A DNA stretch of 60,313 nt, from IMG/VR virus record IMGVR_UViG_3300028571_001115, positions 1 to 60,313 of that record; one strand, written 5' to 3'. The stretch is from a virus. The position numbers were made by a program, and so were the translations under genes. A model generated the notes under the pieces. It was not told where the DNA came from. It saw only the letters and a list, made by a program, of their open reading frames with translations, and searched no databases. This document shows, piece by piece, positions 40,290-47,186 of this stretch (positions are counted from its first letter, which is position 1; every line of letters begins with the position of its first letter).

Positions 40290-41435
40290 TTAGAACTTCA
40301 CGATCGCACCGACCTTCATGACGTCAACCTTTTCGTCGGCATCCATGTGCTGCCAACCGGCATAGATGTCGAGCGCTGCCGCATCAAACGACTGCACGGC
40401 ACCGAGGCCGTAGAGCATCAATTCAGCTCCGCTACCCGAGTAAAGGCCATACTCGCCCATGAGGGTGGTTTTGCCATAGCCCGTGAAATTGCGCTCGATG
40501 CCGCCCGTGACGTGATAGCCGTCCAACGTCGCTTTCCCGACGGTGGTGTCATCAAACAGCGCAGCGAGGCTCACGTTGCCCTTGCGGCCATACGCGCCGG
40601 TCACGAACAGGCCGGTGGTGGTTTCCATAACCGAAACCGAGCCGCCGAAGAAACGTGGAGCGGCGCGCCGAGTTGGGTTGACGCAGTTCGTGGCAGGAGG
40701 GACTGGGGTGCAGGCCCCGAAGTAGTCGAGGTTAGCCTCTTCACGGTAACCGACCCCTGCGGCAATCTTGAAGGTGAGTAGTTCGCCAGCGTAGCGTGCC
40801 GAGATGTCCTTCTGATCTCCACCATCAGCCCAGGCAGCCGAGAGCGTGACACCCATCAGCGCAGGCGTGTCATAGCGCACGACGTCGCGGCGTGAGCCGT
40901 CAAAACCAAGGTCGAACTCGATCGGCAGGCCCGACAGGCTGAACGACTTGGAGACGCTGGCCGTGTTGGCGACGCTGATCTCGACGATACCGTCGGTTGC
41001 CTGCGAGGTGCGGCCCAGGCTCAGGCGACCGGCGGTCGCGCTGTCAAGGTACACGAAGCCGTGGCGGATACTCGTCTGCGCGTCGGCCAGGGTATCGATG
41101 CCGACTTCCAGGACGTAGCCAGCTTTGAGGTCTGGGCTGATCCGGCCCTCGCCGATGAAGCGCACGCGGCTCTGCTCCAGGCCGTTACCAGCGACGCCCT
41201 TCTCGGTGCCGTCAGGCGTGTCGATAATGAGCAGTTGCTGGTTCACTTGACCCGAGATGGTCAGGGTCACTTTGCGATTACCCTTCTTGGCGGCAGCGGC
41301 TTCAAGTTCGGCGATACGTTCTTCAATGTCGGCGCAGCAGGCTTTGCCGCCAAGGTCGGCGGCGAAGGCTGCAATGGATGATACGAACAGGCAACTCAGC
41401 GCCAGGAGCGCTGTGGCCAGGATCTTTGATTTCAT
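40290..41435 (-). CDS. Alphaproteobacterial porin
   Basis: A 381-aa protein from the ATG at 41435 with AGGAGT ribosome-binding site. Signal peptide (SKILATALLALSCLFVSSIA, cleavage after AFA). Then the short coiled coil CCADIEERIAELEAAAAKKG and KVTLTISGQVNQQLLI, the start of the 16-strand barrel typical of Hyphomicrobiales porins, with final Phe (VGAIVKF) as required for outer-membrane insertion. Full length, no truncation. A phage porin may replace or mask host receptors, as lc of coliphage PA-2 does. A terminator follows. Confidence 0.85.
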   Translation of the reverse strand: MKSKILATALLALSCLFVSSIAAFAADLGGKACCADIEERIAELEAAAAKKGNRKVTLTISGQVNQQLLIIDTPDGTEKGVAGNGLEQSRVRFIGEGRISPDLKAGYVLEVGIDTLADAQTSIRHGFVYLDSATAGRLSLGRTSQATDGIVEISVANTASVSKSFSLSGLPIEFDLGFDGSRRDVVRYDTPALMGVTLSAAWADGGDQKDISARYAGELLTFKIAAGVGYREEANLDYFGACTPVPPATNCVNPTRRAAPRFFGGSVSVMETTTGLFVTGAYGRKGNVSLAALFDDTTVGKATLDGYHVTGGIERNFTGYGKTTLMGEYGLYSGSGAELMLYGLGAVQSFDAAALDIYAGWQHMDADEKVDVMKVGAIVKF

Positions 41436-41472
41436 GGTTGGAGGACTCCTGTTGCGGTCAGCACGATGATGT

Positions 41473-41513
41473 CGCGTAGACCCGTTCGATGTTGGCGTCA
41501 ACTCTCGGCTGAC
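41473..41513 (-). promoter_or_regulatory. Operator with promoter-like element before the porin
   Basis: TTGACG (41496-41501) and, 17 nt away, a weak -10 TACGCG (41473-41478) on the minus strand. Operator GTCAACTCTCGGCTGAC (41497-41513) overlaps the -35. The porin thus appears under the phage repressor. Confidence 0.5.
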
Positions 41514-41572
41514 TAGAAAGTTTGGAGCGAGGCAGGATTGCCTCACCCCATTCGTGATTTCGTGTCGGGGCG

Positions 41573-42028
41573 TTAGTTACTTGGGGGTACTGGTGGGGGC
41601 TTTGAAAGGAACGACGGCATCCCCGTTGCTTTCGGCACCGGCTGGGGCACCGCGTCGGGTGCCGGAGGCGGTGCGGATGATGTGGTGGTGACGGAGGGTG
41701 AGGCAGTAATTGCAGATACAGGGACGGAAGATCCTGGCCCCTTGATCACCTGGGCAAGGAAGGCCTGCAAGCTGGCGGCGCGACCTTCCAGCTGGGAGGC
41801 GATAGCGCGGTTCTGCTCGGCTACTGTCAGGCATTCGGCGGCCCTTGCGTTGAGCCACGGTACGGACCCCCCGGGTCTGAATAGGTTGGTGTAGCCCCAC
41901 CCAATGGCAGGAAGGGCAGTGCCGCCGACAATGCCCCGCTGGACGAGGAGGGCGGTGTCGACGTTGTTGAAGGTTTTGGTGAAGAAGGTGAAGAACTCTT
42001 GAGCGGAGGTAAGCTCGGCTGCGGCCAT
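41573..42028 (-). CDS. Hypothetical protein with Ser/Pro-rich tail
   Basis: A 151-aa protein: helical start (LTSAQEFFTFFTKTFNNVDT), a possibly membrane-associated Gly segment (LVQRGIVGGTALPAIGWGYT), a helix, and a Pro/Ser/Thr/Val low-complexity end. It overlaps the upstream membrane protein by about 200 bp in another frame. Function unknown; it lies in the envelope-related cluster. Confidence 0.5.
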   Translation of the reverse strand: MAAAELTSAQEFFTFFTKTFNNVDTALLVQRGIVGGTALPAIGWGYTNLFRPGGSVPWLNARAAECLTVAEQNRAIASQLEGRAASLQAFLAQVIKGPGSSVPVSAITASPSVTTTSSAPPPAPDAVPQPVPKATGMPSFLSKPPPVPPSN

Positions 42029-42273
42029 GGGACGGTGGCTCCTGCATTGATGATCATCTGCTCGTAGGCGGTGCAGTCCAGTTCGGCCCTACTGCGCCGT
42101 TTGACTGCGTCGTCACGCGCCTTGGCGGCGGCCTCGTATCCCTCCCTTGCTGCGGCAGTGTCGGCCTTTGGCTGGAACAGCGGGCCGGTGATGTAGCGCA
42201 CGAAGATCAGCGCAAAAACCACGATCAGGGCGCACTCGATCAGCTTGGTCCAGACCTCGGCGGTAATGTTCAT
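41827..42273 (-). CDS. Membrane protein with i-spanin-like topology
   Basis: A 148-aa protein. One N-terminal membrane helix (IECALIVVFALIFVRYITG), then a charged helical region (REGYEAAAKARDDAVKRRSR) and a Ser/Pro-rich tail that may be a shadow of the overlapping gene. An N-anchored periplasmic helix is the layout of Rz-type i-spanins, but no o-spanin lipoprotein is embedded. AGGATC ribosome-binding site. The call is from topology only. Confidence 0.45.
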   Translation of the reverse strand: MNITAEVWTKLIECALIVVFALIFVRYITGPLFQPKADTAAAREGYEAAAKARDDAVKRRSRAELDCTAYEQMIINAGATVPWPQPSLPPLKSSSPSSPKPSTTSTPPSSSSGALSAALPFLPLGGATPTYSDPGGPYRGSTQGPPNA

Positions 42274-42301
42274 GCGATCCTCGCGAATATCTGCTAGACG
42301 T

Positions 42302-42315
42302 GATGATGGTATTCG
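42302..42315 (-). promoter_or_regulatory. CGAATACCATCATC box between divergent genes
   Basis: The box matches those at 9139, 14761 and 29505, but without TTGACG at the same spacing. It lies between the minus gene starting at 42273 and the plus gene starting at 42329. Confidence 0.35.
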
Positions 42316-42328
42316 ATGGAGGTGGCTA

Positions 42329-43675
42329 GTGTCAGTTGAGCAACACAAAGCTGAAGATGACGATCGCAATAAGCAGTCAACTGGACGCAATCTGCTGGGG
42401 CGGGCCGGACAAGGTGCGCTATTGGCGCTGAGCCGGGCACAAAACCTCGCACAGGAGCTGGCCCAGTCTGTGGCGGTGATCGCTCAGCCGGTGCAAGCTG
42501 CAGTGCGTGCGGTTCAGATGGTGCCAACCAGCGTCCTAAAAGCGGCAGCGCGTCATCTGCGGGTGCTGCAGCAGGCGGCATCAGCAACGGAGGCTGGGGC
42601 GCGGGTGGCGGGTGTTGCGATGAACGCGGCCATGGCAACCTCGCCGCTGATGGAAGCATCGATCCTGGCCGCACTCGACCTCAACAGCGAGGGTGCCGTC
42701 AAGGAGACTGCCAAGAAGCTGACAAACGAACAGGCTGACTACGCCGCTAAGGCCATCGCGTTCGCCCAGGAGACAGCAACCCAGACCCACGACACCGGCA
42801 AGGCGTTATCCAGCCTGACGGTCGGATACGACCTCGCTCAGCAAGCAGACAATTTCGGCCGCACTGATGCGCATGCTGAACAAATGGCGCCACTCATCCT
42901 CTATGCCAAGATTGCGCCACCGGTTATTATCGGAGTTGACCTCGGCGACACGCGCGAGAACACCGGCATCCACATCATGGTCACGGTCCACGACGAGTAT
43001 GTTGGTGACGTCACCAAAATGCTCAGCCTATCGGCACAGAACTACGAGCTGGTCAAGGGGCTCGACATCCCGTTCTCGTACACCGACAGCTTCGGCCACA
43101 CCGTGTCGACCACGATCCGCGTGCCGATCCTCGACGTTAACGAGGTGCCCGAGACGCCGGTCATCATCTCGACGTTCGATGGGCAGCAGCTGGTGATCAC
43201 CGCGACCGCAGCAGACCCCGACGGCGAGATCCTGCCCTCGCAGACATGGACCTACACTGTGCAGCAGCTGGCGGCAGGAGCACCGAGCTTCACGGCGACG
43301 TTCACTGATGCTGGTGGGTTGATGTCGAGCGCGCTGATCGACCCGCCAGAGCTGGCAAAACAAGCGGCATTGGATTCGCCGGTTGCCCCGACCATGCTGG
43401 GGTATTCGCTGGCAAGTTTGCCGGAAAACCAGGGCGGTGTGTTGATGGTCACGGCCTACGACGCAGTGGATGGGGTGATCGTACGGGGCTATGCGCTCTC
43501 GGCCCAAGACCACGAGACCACCCCCCAAATTTTGCAGCACGTCGAGATCATGAACTCCGCCGGGCTCAGCACCAGCAGTGACGTGTCGATCACCATCACC
43601 GACGTGTCGATCACCATCACCGACGTCTTCGACATCAACTGGAACGAGGTAGTCGATTCGCCGCCGATTATTTAG
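42329..43675 (+). CDS. Putative surface protein with cadherin-like repeats
   Basis: A 448-aa protein on the opposite strand from its neighbours, from a GTG preceded by ATGGAGGTGG. Residues 1-190 are an Ala/Gln-rich helical domain. Two cadherin/VCBS-like repeats follow: VTVHDEYVGDVTKMLSLSAQ with TTIRVPILDVNEVPETPVI, then VTAYDAVDGVIVRGYALSAQ. It ends in a duplicated VSITITD and an acidic hydrophobic tail. No N-terminal signal peptide is seen, as for type I secretion substrates. It may be the cargo of the TolC/HlyD pair; that is inference from proximity. Confidence 0.5.
   Translation: MSVEQHKAEDDDRNKQSTGRNLLGRAGQGALLALSRAQNLAQELAQSVAVIAQPVQAAVRAVQMVPTSVLKAAARHLRVLQQAASATEAGARVAGVAMNAAMATSPLMEASILAALDLNSEGAVKETAKKLTNEQADYAAKAIAFAQETATQTHDTGKALSSLTVGYDLAQQADNFGRTDAHAEQMAPLILYAKIAPPVIIGVDLGDTRENTGIHIMVTVHDEYVGDVTKMLSLSAQNYELVKGLDIPFSYTDSFGHTVSTTIRVPILDVNEVPETPVIISTFDGQQLVITATAADPDGEILPSQTWTYTVQQLAAGAPSFTATFTDAGGLMSSALIDPPELAKQAALDSPVAPTMLGYSLASLPENQGGVLMVTAYDAVDGVIVRGYALSAQDHETTPQILQHVEIMNSAGLSTSSDVSITITDVSITITDVFDINWNEVVDSPPII
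43580..43621. repeat. 21-bp tandem duplication
   Basis: GACGTGTCGATCACCATCAC plus one C, present twice in tandem, encoding the repeated VSITITD near the C-terminus of the cadherin-like protein. Confidence 0.9.
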
Positions 43676-43700
43676 ACAGGTAGCCCGAAGGCCACTGGCG

Positions 43701-44030
43701 TTACTCCACGAAGTTGATGATGGCCCCGGCAGGGACGCCGATCAGCACGGTCTCACCGACCGGGATGGATTTGTGGTTCGTAGTTGCCAGCAGGGGCACC
43801 GAGAACAGCGGCTTAGGTCGCACTGCCACGTAGGCAACCGCTGCGCCTTTGTTCTCCAGCTCGACGAAGTGGGTCTTAGCCTCCAGCTCGACGTTGACGC
43901 CACCAGGGGCGGGGGTCGCCGTCTTGATAGGCAGCCCGGCCTCGTCGGTGACAAGGACGCCGTGCAGGATGGGCAGCTCGGTGCCGATCCTCCCACGTGC
44001 TACGTGGGGGTATTCGCGGATCACAATCAT
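43701..44030 (-). CDS. Small beta-type structural protein candidate
   Basis: A 109-aa protein: GTELPILHGVLVTDEAGLPI, then a beta pattern with FSVPLLATTNHKSIPVGETV and the final AGAIINFVE. Looks like an Ig- or jelly-roll-type virion accessory. Together with 44032-44436 it may decorate the particle. Converges with the cadherin-like gene. Confidence 0.45.
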   Translation of the reverse strand: MIVIREYPHVARGRIGTELPILHGVLVTDEAGLPIKTATPAPGGVNVELEAKTHFVELENKGAAVAYVAVRPKPLFSVPLLATTNHKSIPVGETVLIGVPAGAIINFVE

Positions 44031-44031
44031 G

Positions 44032-44436
44032 TCAGCTCCGGATCTTAGGGAGCACGAGGAGGAATCCGACTGAACAACCGGTGCCGGTGGCTAACCCGGT
44101 TGGCGTGACGCGGAAACGGGCGTCTGATGGCACAACGCCTGGGGTCGCCAGTGTGGCTCGACTCACGGTCGAGACTGGGGCGGCATTGAGGTAGGTGATC
44201 GCGTTTGTCGTGTCGGTCAGCGTGACCGTGCCAGCCGTCGCCGTGGCATCGGCGTCTGGGATGATCCAGGTCTCCAGGAGGACGGTCCCTTTGGGGAGCA
44301 CGAACTCCCTGACGGTCGTCTCGTTGTGGAGTTTAACCGTAAATAGGGATGGCTGGGGCTGGAGGTCGAAACCGCTCTCGCTGGTGCCTCCCGTGGCCAC
44401 GCCATTGACATGGTTAGTTGCTCTGCGCAAATACAT
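44032..44436 (-). CDS. Small beta-type structural protein candidate
   Basis: A 134-aa, Thr/Val-rich protein: FVLPKGTVLLETWIIPDADA, TVTLTDTTNAITYLNAAP and ATGTGCSVGFLLVLPKI, a pattern I associate with small phage virion proteins. No signal peptide. Function is inferred from composition. Confidence 0.45.
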   Translation of the reverse strand: MYLRRATNHVNGVATGGTSESGFDLQPQPSLFTVKLHNETTVREFVLPKGTVLLETWIIPDADATATAGTVTLTDTTNAITYLNAAPVSTVSRATLATPGVVPSDARFRVTPTGLATGTGCSVGFLLVLPKIRS

Positions 44437-44558
44437 TCTGCTCTCCGATTATCATGTTTTTATGGAGGTCGTGAGCAGCAGCATCAGCGAGGGAGAATGC
44501 GGGCCATCAGCCTGCAGGTTGTCGATGATGATGTTCGTTTAGGGTTGCAACAAAAAAG

Positions 44559-44804
44559 TTAGTCTGGTGGGATGTAAATGCCAGCCGCGAAGCCATGATC
44601 AAGTAGAAGCCCAATAACCTTAAGCGGGCGCTTCAAGCGAACAAACGGCACGAGAGCCTCGCCAGTCTCGATTAATGCCTTCTCGGCCTCGGCTATCTCA
44701 TCCGCAGCAAGGTCGCCGCTCACAAAAAGAATAAGACCGGCTAACTTCGCATCTACTGGCGAGTCCTCAGCCTTTCGAAAATAAACATGGCGCGTATCTG
44801 TCAT
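44559..44804 (-). CDS. Hypothetical protein
   Basis: An 81-aa protein (RHVYFRKAEDSPVDAKLAGL; IPPD end). ALVPFVRLKRPLKVIGLLLD is amphipathic. Lies between structural-type genes and the first recombinase. Unrecognised. Confidence 0.45.
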   Translation of the reverse strand: MTDTRHVYFRKAEDSPVDAKLAGLILFVSGDLAADEIAEAEKALIETGEALVPFVRLKRPLKVIGLLLDHGFAAGIYIPPD

Positions 44805-44880
44805 CGGTTACAAAAAAAACTAGCGATGTTGCCATCTCCAGCTCCCTTCCTGTTGTGCCTGTCCGGCGTCGACATCCGGA

Positions 44881-45897
44881 TCAATTTTTCAGGTCATTGC
44901 TAAGCTCGTAAACGCTGTCACTAGTCAGATTATAATCCCTCGCAATTTGCTTGGCCCTCTCATATCCAATCTGGACAGCACCAACCACAGCACCAATTTT
45001 GTCTCCGTTCTCAAAGCCAGTGACTGCAGCGCCCACGCGGAGGCTGTGGCCGCTGAACCTGTCTGCCTTGAGCCGTGCCTCGGCAGCAGTGTCGCCCTGG
45101 CGAGCGAAATACTCGGCGATGCGCTTCTTGATGATTTTCGAAACCGACTCGTCGTCCAATCGCTCGCGCCCGACGGTGCCCCACCGCGAGACGTTGCGCA
45201 GGATCGCCTGCCCTGGGCGGACCTGGGCGAATGCCAGCCACTGTTCGACAGCGTCGAGCAGTGGCTCATTCTGAGCCCTTGACATCAACAGCGCCTCTTT
45301 TTTTGTCGTGTACCGCACAACCATGCGCTGTGGATCAATCGTAAGAAATAATCCACCACCCTCCTCTGAGCAATCTAGATCCAGCGCAACCAAATCAGAG
45401 CGACGAAGCGCAAACGAGTACCCAAGCGCCAGAAGGCAGGCGTCGCGCAATTCAAGGGGTGTGCCACCCATGCCCCGCAGGACATCCAGGATCAGAGATG
45501 CCCGCATCGGGGCCGTTAAGGTTGATTTCATGATTTGAGGTTCGGCCCGCCTAGCATCCCTCAAGATCGCCACAATAGCGGGTGCTGTCGTGTCGAAGTG
45601 TTGCCCCTTTTCGGCATGCACAGACTTGATGGCGGCGACGGCGTTGCGCAACGTGCTCAGGGCGTGGCCTTTGCCGTCAAGCTTCATCCGCTTGCCGCCT
45701 CTATCGCCCTCGTTTGCACGCAGGGCGATCCAGTTAGCGACGGCCTCTGCGGTGGCTGGAAAGGGCGACACGCCGGTCGCGGCGCAATGGTCCAGCCACA
45801 GCTTCCACTGGCTGGCGTATGCCCGCCTTGTGTGAGGCATTAAGCCATGAGAAAAATTGCCACCCTGGTCGGCTTCGTCTTTGATAAAACGCTTCAT
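44881..45897 (-). CDS. Tyrosine recombinase (first integrase-type gene)
   Basis: A 338-aa protein. N-terminal SAM-like core-binding domain (residues 20-120: RRAYASQWKLWLDHCAATG). The catalytic domain has Arg in SFALRRSDLVALD (about 165), HSLRVG (His284, Arg287) and late Tyr candidates at 312 and 322. The usual G-H/R-W box is degenerate (KIGAVVGAVQIGYERAK). The start at 45897 has no ribosome-binding site; an ATG 19 codons in is an alternative. It could resolve concatemers or be a second mobile integrase, as another recombinase lies at 58739. Confidence 0.7.
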   Translation of the reverse strand: MKRFIKDEADQGGNFSHGLMPHTRRAYASQWKLWLDHCAATGVSPFPATAEAVANWIALRANEGDRGGKRMKLDGKGHALSTLRNAVAAIKSVHAEKGQHFDTTAPAIVAILRDARRAEPQIMKSTLTAPMRASLILDVLRGMGGTPLELRDACLLALGYSFALRRSDLVALDLDCSEEGGGLFLTIDPQRMVVRYTTKKEALLMSRAQNEPLLDAVEQWLAFAQVRPGQAILRNVSRWGTVGRERLDDESVSKIIKKRIAEYFARQGDTAAEARLKADRFSGHSLRVGAAVTGFENGDKIGAVVGAVQIGYERAKQIARDYNLTSDSVYELSNDLKN

Positions 45898-45900
45898 TGT

Positions 45901-45926
45901 AAAAAAAATACCCGCATTGCTGCGGG
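45901..45926 (-). terminator. Rho-independent terminator
   Basis: Minus strand: CCCGCA-GCAA-TGCGGG, then TATTTTTTTT. A GNRA loop and long U tract end the replication-side transcript after the HNH-like gene, immediately before the recombinase. Confidence 0.9.
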
Positions 45927-45954
45927 ACCTCCGCTGAGATTTCTGATCCTTGGG

Positions 45955-46458
45955 TCAGCCACCAGTTAACTGCTGGACACGCTGATGATCGCGAATGCGT
46001 ACGTGCTCTGCTGAGTGACAGGCCGGGCAGAGCCAATGGGCGTCCAGCGGCTTGTCGTAGTCGTGATGGTGAGCGTGAGCATTAGTGACGCCGCATAATT
46101 GGCAGGGCTCACGCACTAACTGCCCACAAGCGACTGCCGCTGCTACTATTTTATAGACCTTTACTTTCTTCGGGTTGCGATCCTTCCAGGCGTCGCTGTA
46201 CTCAGCCAGCTTGCCGCTCTTACGATACTCAGCCATGCGCTCCTGGTGCTTGGCCTGTCGCGCTGGAGCGCGTTGCCGAACGCGGTCGAACTCCCGGTAG
46301 TAGTCGGCATTTTTGTATCTTGACTTCTTCACATCGCGTTTCTGACATTCTTTGCACTTGCCGAGTCGGCCATCGGCCATCTGGGGGTGCTTGTAGTAGT
46401 CGGTGAGGAGCTTCTCCTCACCGCAGCTGATGCATTTTTTGGACGTAAGAACTGTCAT
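45955..46458 (-). CDS. HNH-like zinc-binding protein
   Basis: A 167-aa protein. An N-terminal zinc finger (KKCISCGEEK, GKCKECQKRD) is followed by a basic helix region (RQRAPARQAKHQERMAEYRK). The C-terminal HNH-like part has CQLCGVTNAHAHHHDYDKPL and WLCPACHSAEHVRI, i.e. two CxxC pairs plus an HHH. This arrangement occurs in phage HNH endonuclease-like proteins and recombination or restriction-related factors. Start taken at the ATG after GAAGG. A terminator follows. Confidence 0.65.
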   Translation of the reverse strand: MTVLTSKKCISCGEEKLLTDYYKHPQMADGRLGKCKECQKRDVKKSRYKNADYYREFDRVRQRAPARQAKHQERMAEYRKSGKLAEYSDAWKDRNPKKVKVYKIVAAAVACGQLVREPCQLCGVTNAHAHHHDYDKPLDAHWLCPACHSAEHVRIRDHQRVQQLTGG

Positions 46459-46466
46459 TGTGGCCT

Positions 46467-47120
46467 TCAACGAAACTCGGGGGCAAACGGAATTTCATCC
46501 TGTTTGAATTGGGCACCACCACCATAACCGCCCTGTGGCGCGCCCTGTGGGGCTCCCTGTGGCGGTCCCTGGGGCGCGCCTTGAGGTGCCCCGCCGCCAT
46601 GGTAGCCACCACCACCACCATAACCGCCCTGTGGCGCGCCCTGTGGGGCTCCCTGTGGCGGTCCTGCGTAGCCGGGTGAGGTCTGGTAGCCCTGGGCAGG
46701 CTGTGGACGCTGCTGCGGAAGTGGTGCGCCGTATCCTTGTGGCTGGCCCTGCGGAGGAGGTGCGCCGTACCCACCCGCCTGCTGTGGAGGTGGTGCGCCA
46801 TAACCGCCGCCCTGCTGAGCGCCATTCTGCGGTGGCGCGATATCGCCGACCTGGATCGAGAGATAAAGGCCCTGGTCGCGGAACAGCGCTTGGGCTGCGG
46901 CAACCTTGGCCGGGCCGTGTGGGTCGTCTTTCGCGTGATTGATCCAGATGTCGAGCCAACGACCCGTACCGTCTGGGTGCTTGAGCACACCGTTTAAATC
47001 GCGGTGCGCGGCCTGTTCTTTCTTTTTGTTCCAAGAGCTGGAGCCCTTGAGGAAGCTCGGTGGGCGCTGCTGCTGCTGACCTTGGCCGTATCCGCCGCCG
47101 TTTCCGTTGCCGTAGGACAT
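46467..47120 (-). CDS. SSB-like protein with Pro/Gln/Gly-rich tail
   Basis: A 217-aa protein. Residues 20-105 form a compact region (RPPSFLKGSSSWNKKKEQAA, GRWLDIWINHAKDD, LYLSIQVGDI) that may be an OB-like fold. Then comes a long disordered stretch of APQG/GGYG repeats. The end, QDEIPFAPEFR, resembles the acidic DDDIPF tail by which SSB proteins recruit replication partners, here followed by five extra residues. It is encoded beside the helicase and primase. It probably binds single-stranded DNA at the fork. Confidence 0.5.
   Translation of the reverse strand: MSYGNGNGGGYGQGQQQQRPPSFLKGSSSWNKKKEQAAHRDLNGVLKHPDGTGRWLDIWINHAKDDPHGPAKVAAAQALFRDQGLYLSIQVGDIAPPQNGAQQGGGYGAPPPQQAGGYGAPPPQGQPQGYGAPLPQQRPQPAQGYQTSPGYAGPPQGAPQGAPQGGYGGGGGYHGGGAPQGAPQGPPQGAPQGAPQGGYGGGAQFKQDEIPFAPEFR
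46528..46660. repeat. Imperfect direct repeats encoding APQG/GGYG tracts
   Basis: A block beginning CCGCCCTGTGGCGCGCCCTG recurs about 91 bp apart (46528 and 46619), coding for Pro/Gln/Gly repeats of the SSB-like protein. Confidence 0.75.
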
Positions 47121-47162
47121 GTTTGATCTCCGTTATGGTCCGTTAGAGGTTGATAGTATGCA

Positions 47163-47180
47163 TGTAAACCGTGAGTTGAC
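47163..47180. promoter_or_regulatory. Operator before the SSB-like gene
   Basis: GTAAACCGTGAGTTGAC (47164-47180), with TTTACA on the minus strand as a possible -35 and TAACGG at 17 nt. Lies 44 bp upstream of the ATG at 47120. Confidence 0.5.
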
Positions 47181-47186
47181 AAGGGG

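Noticed and set aside
42328-42345. GTCAGTTGAGCAACAC near the start of the cadherin-like gene as another operator
   Set aside because: The half-sites and 5-bp centre do not fit the 17-bp repeat.
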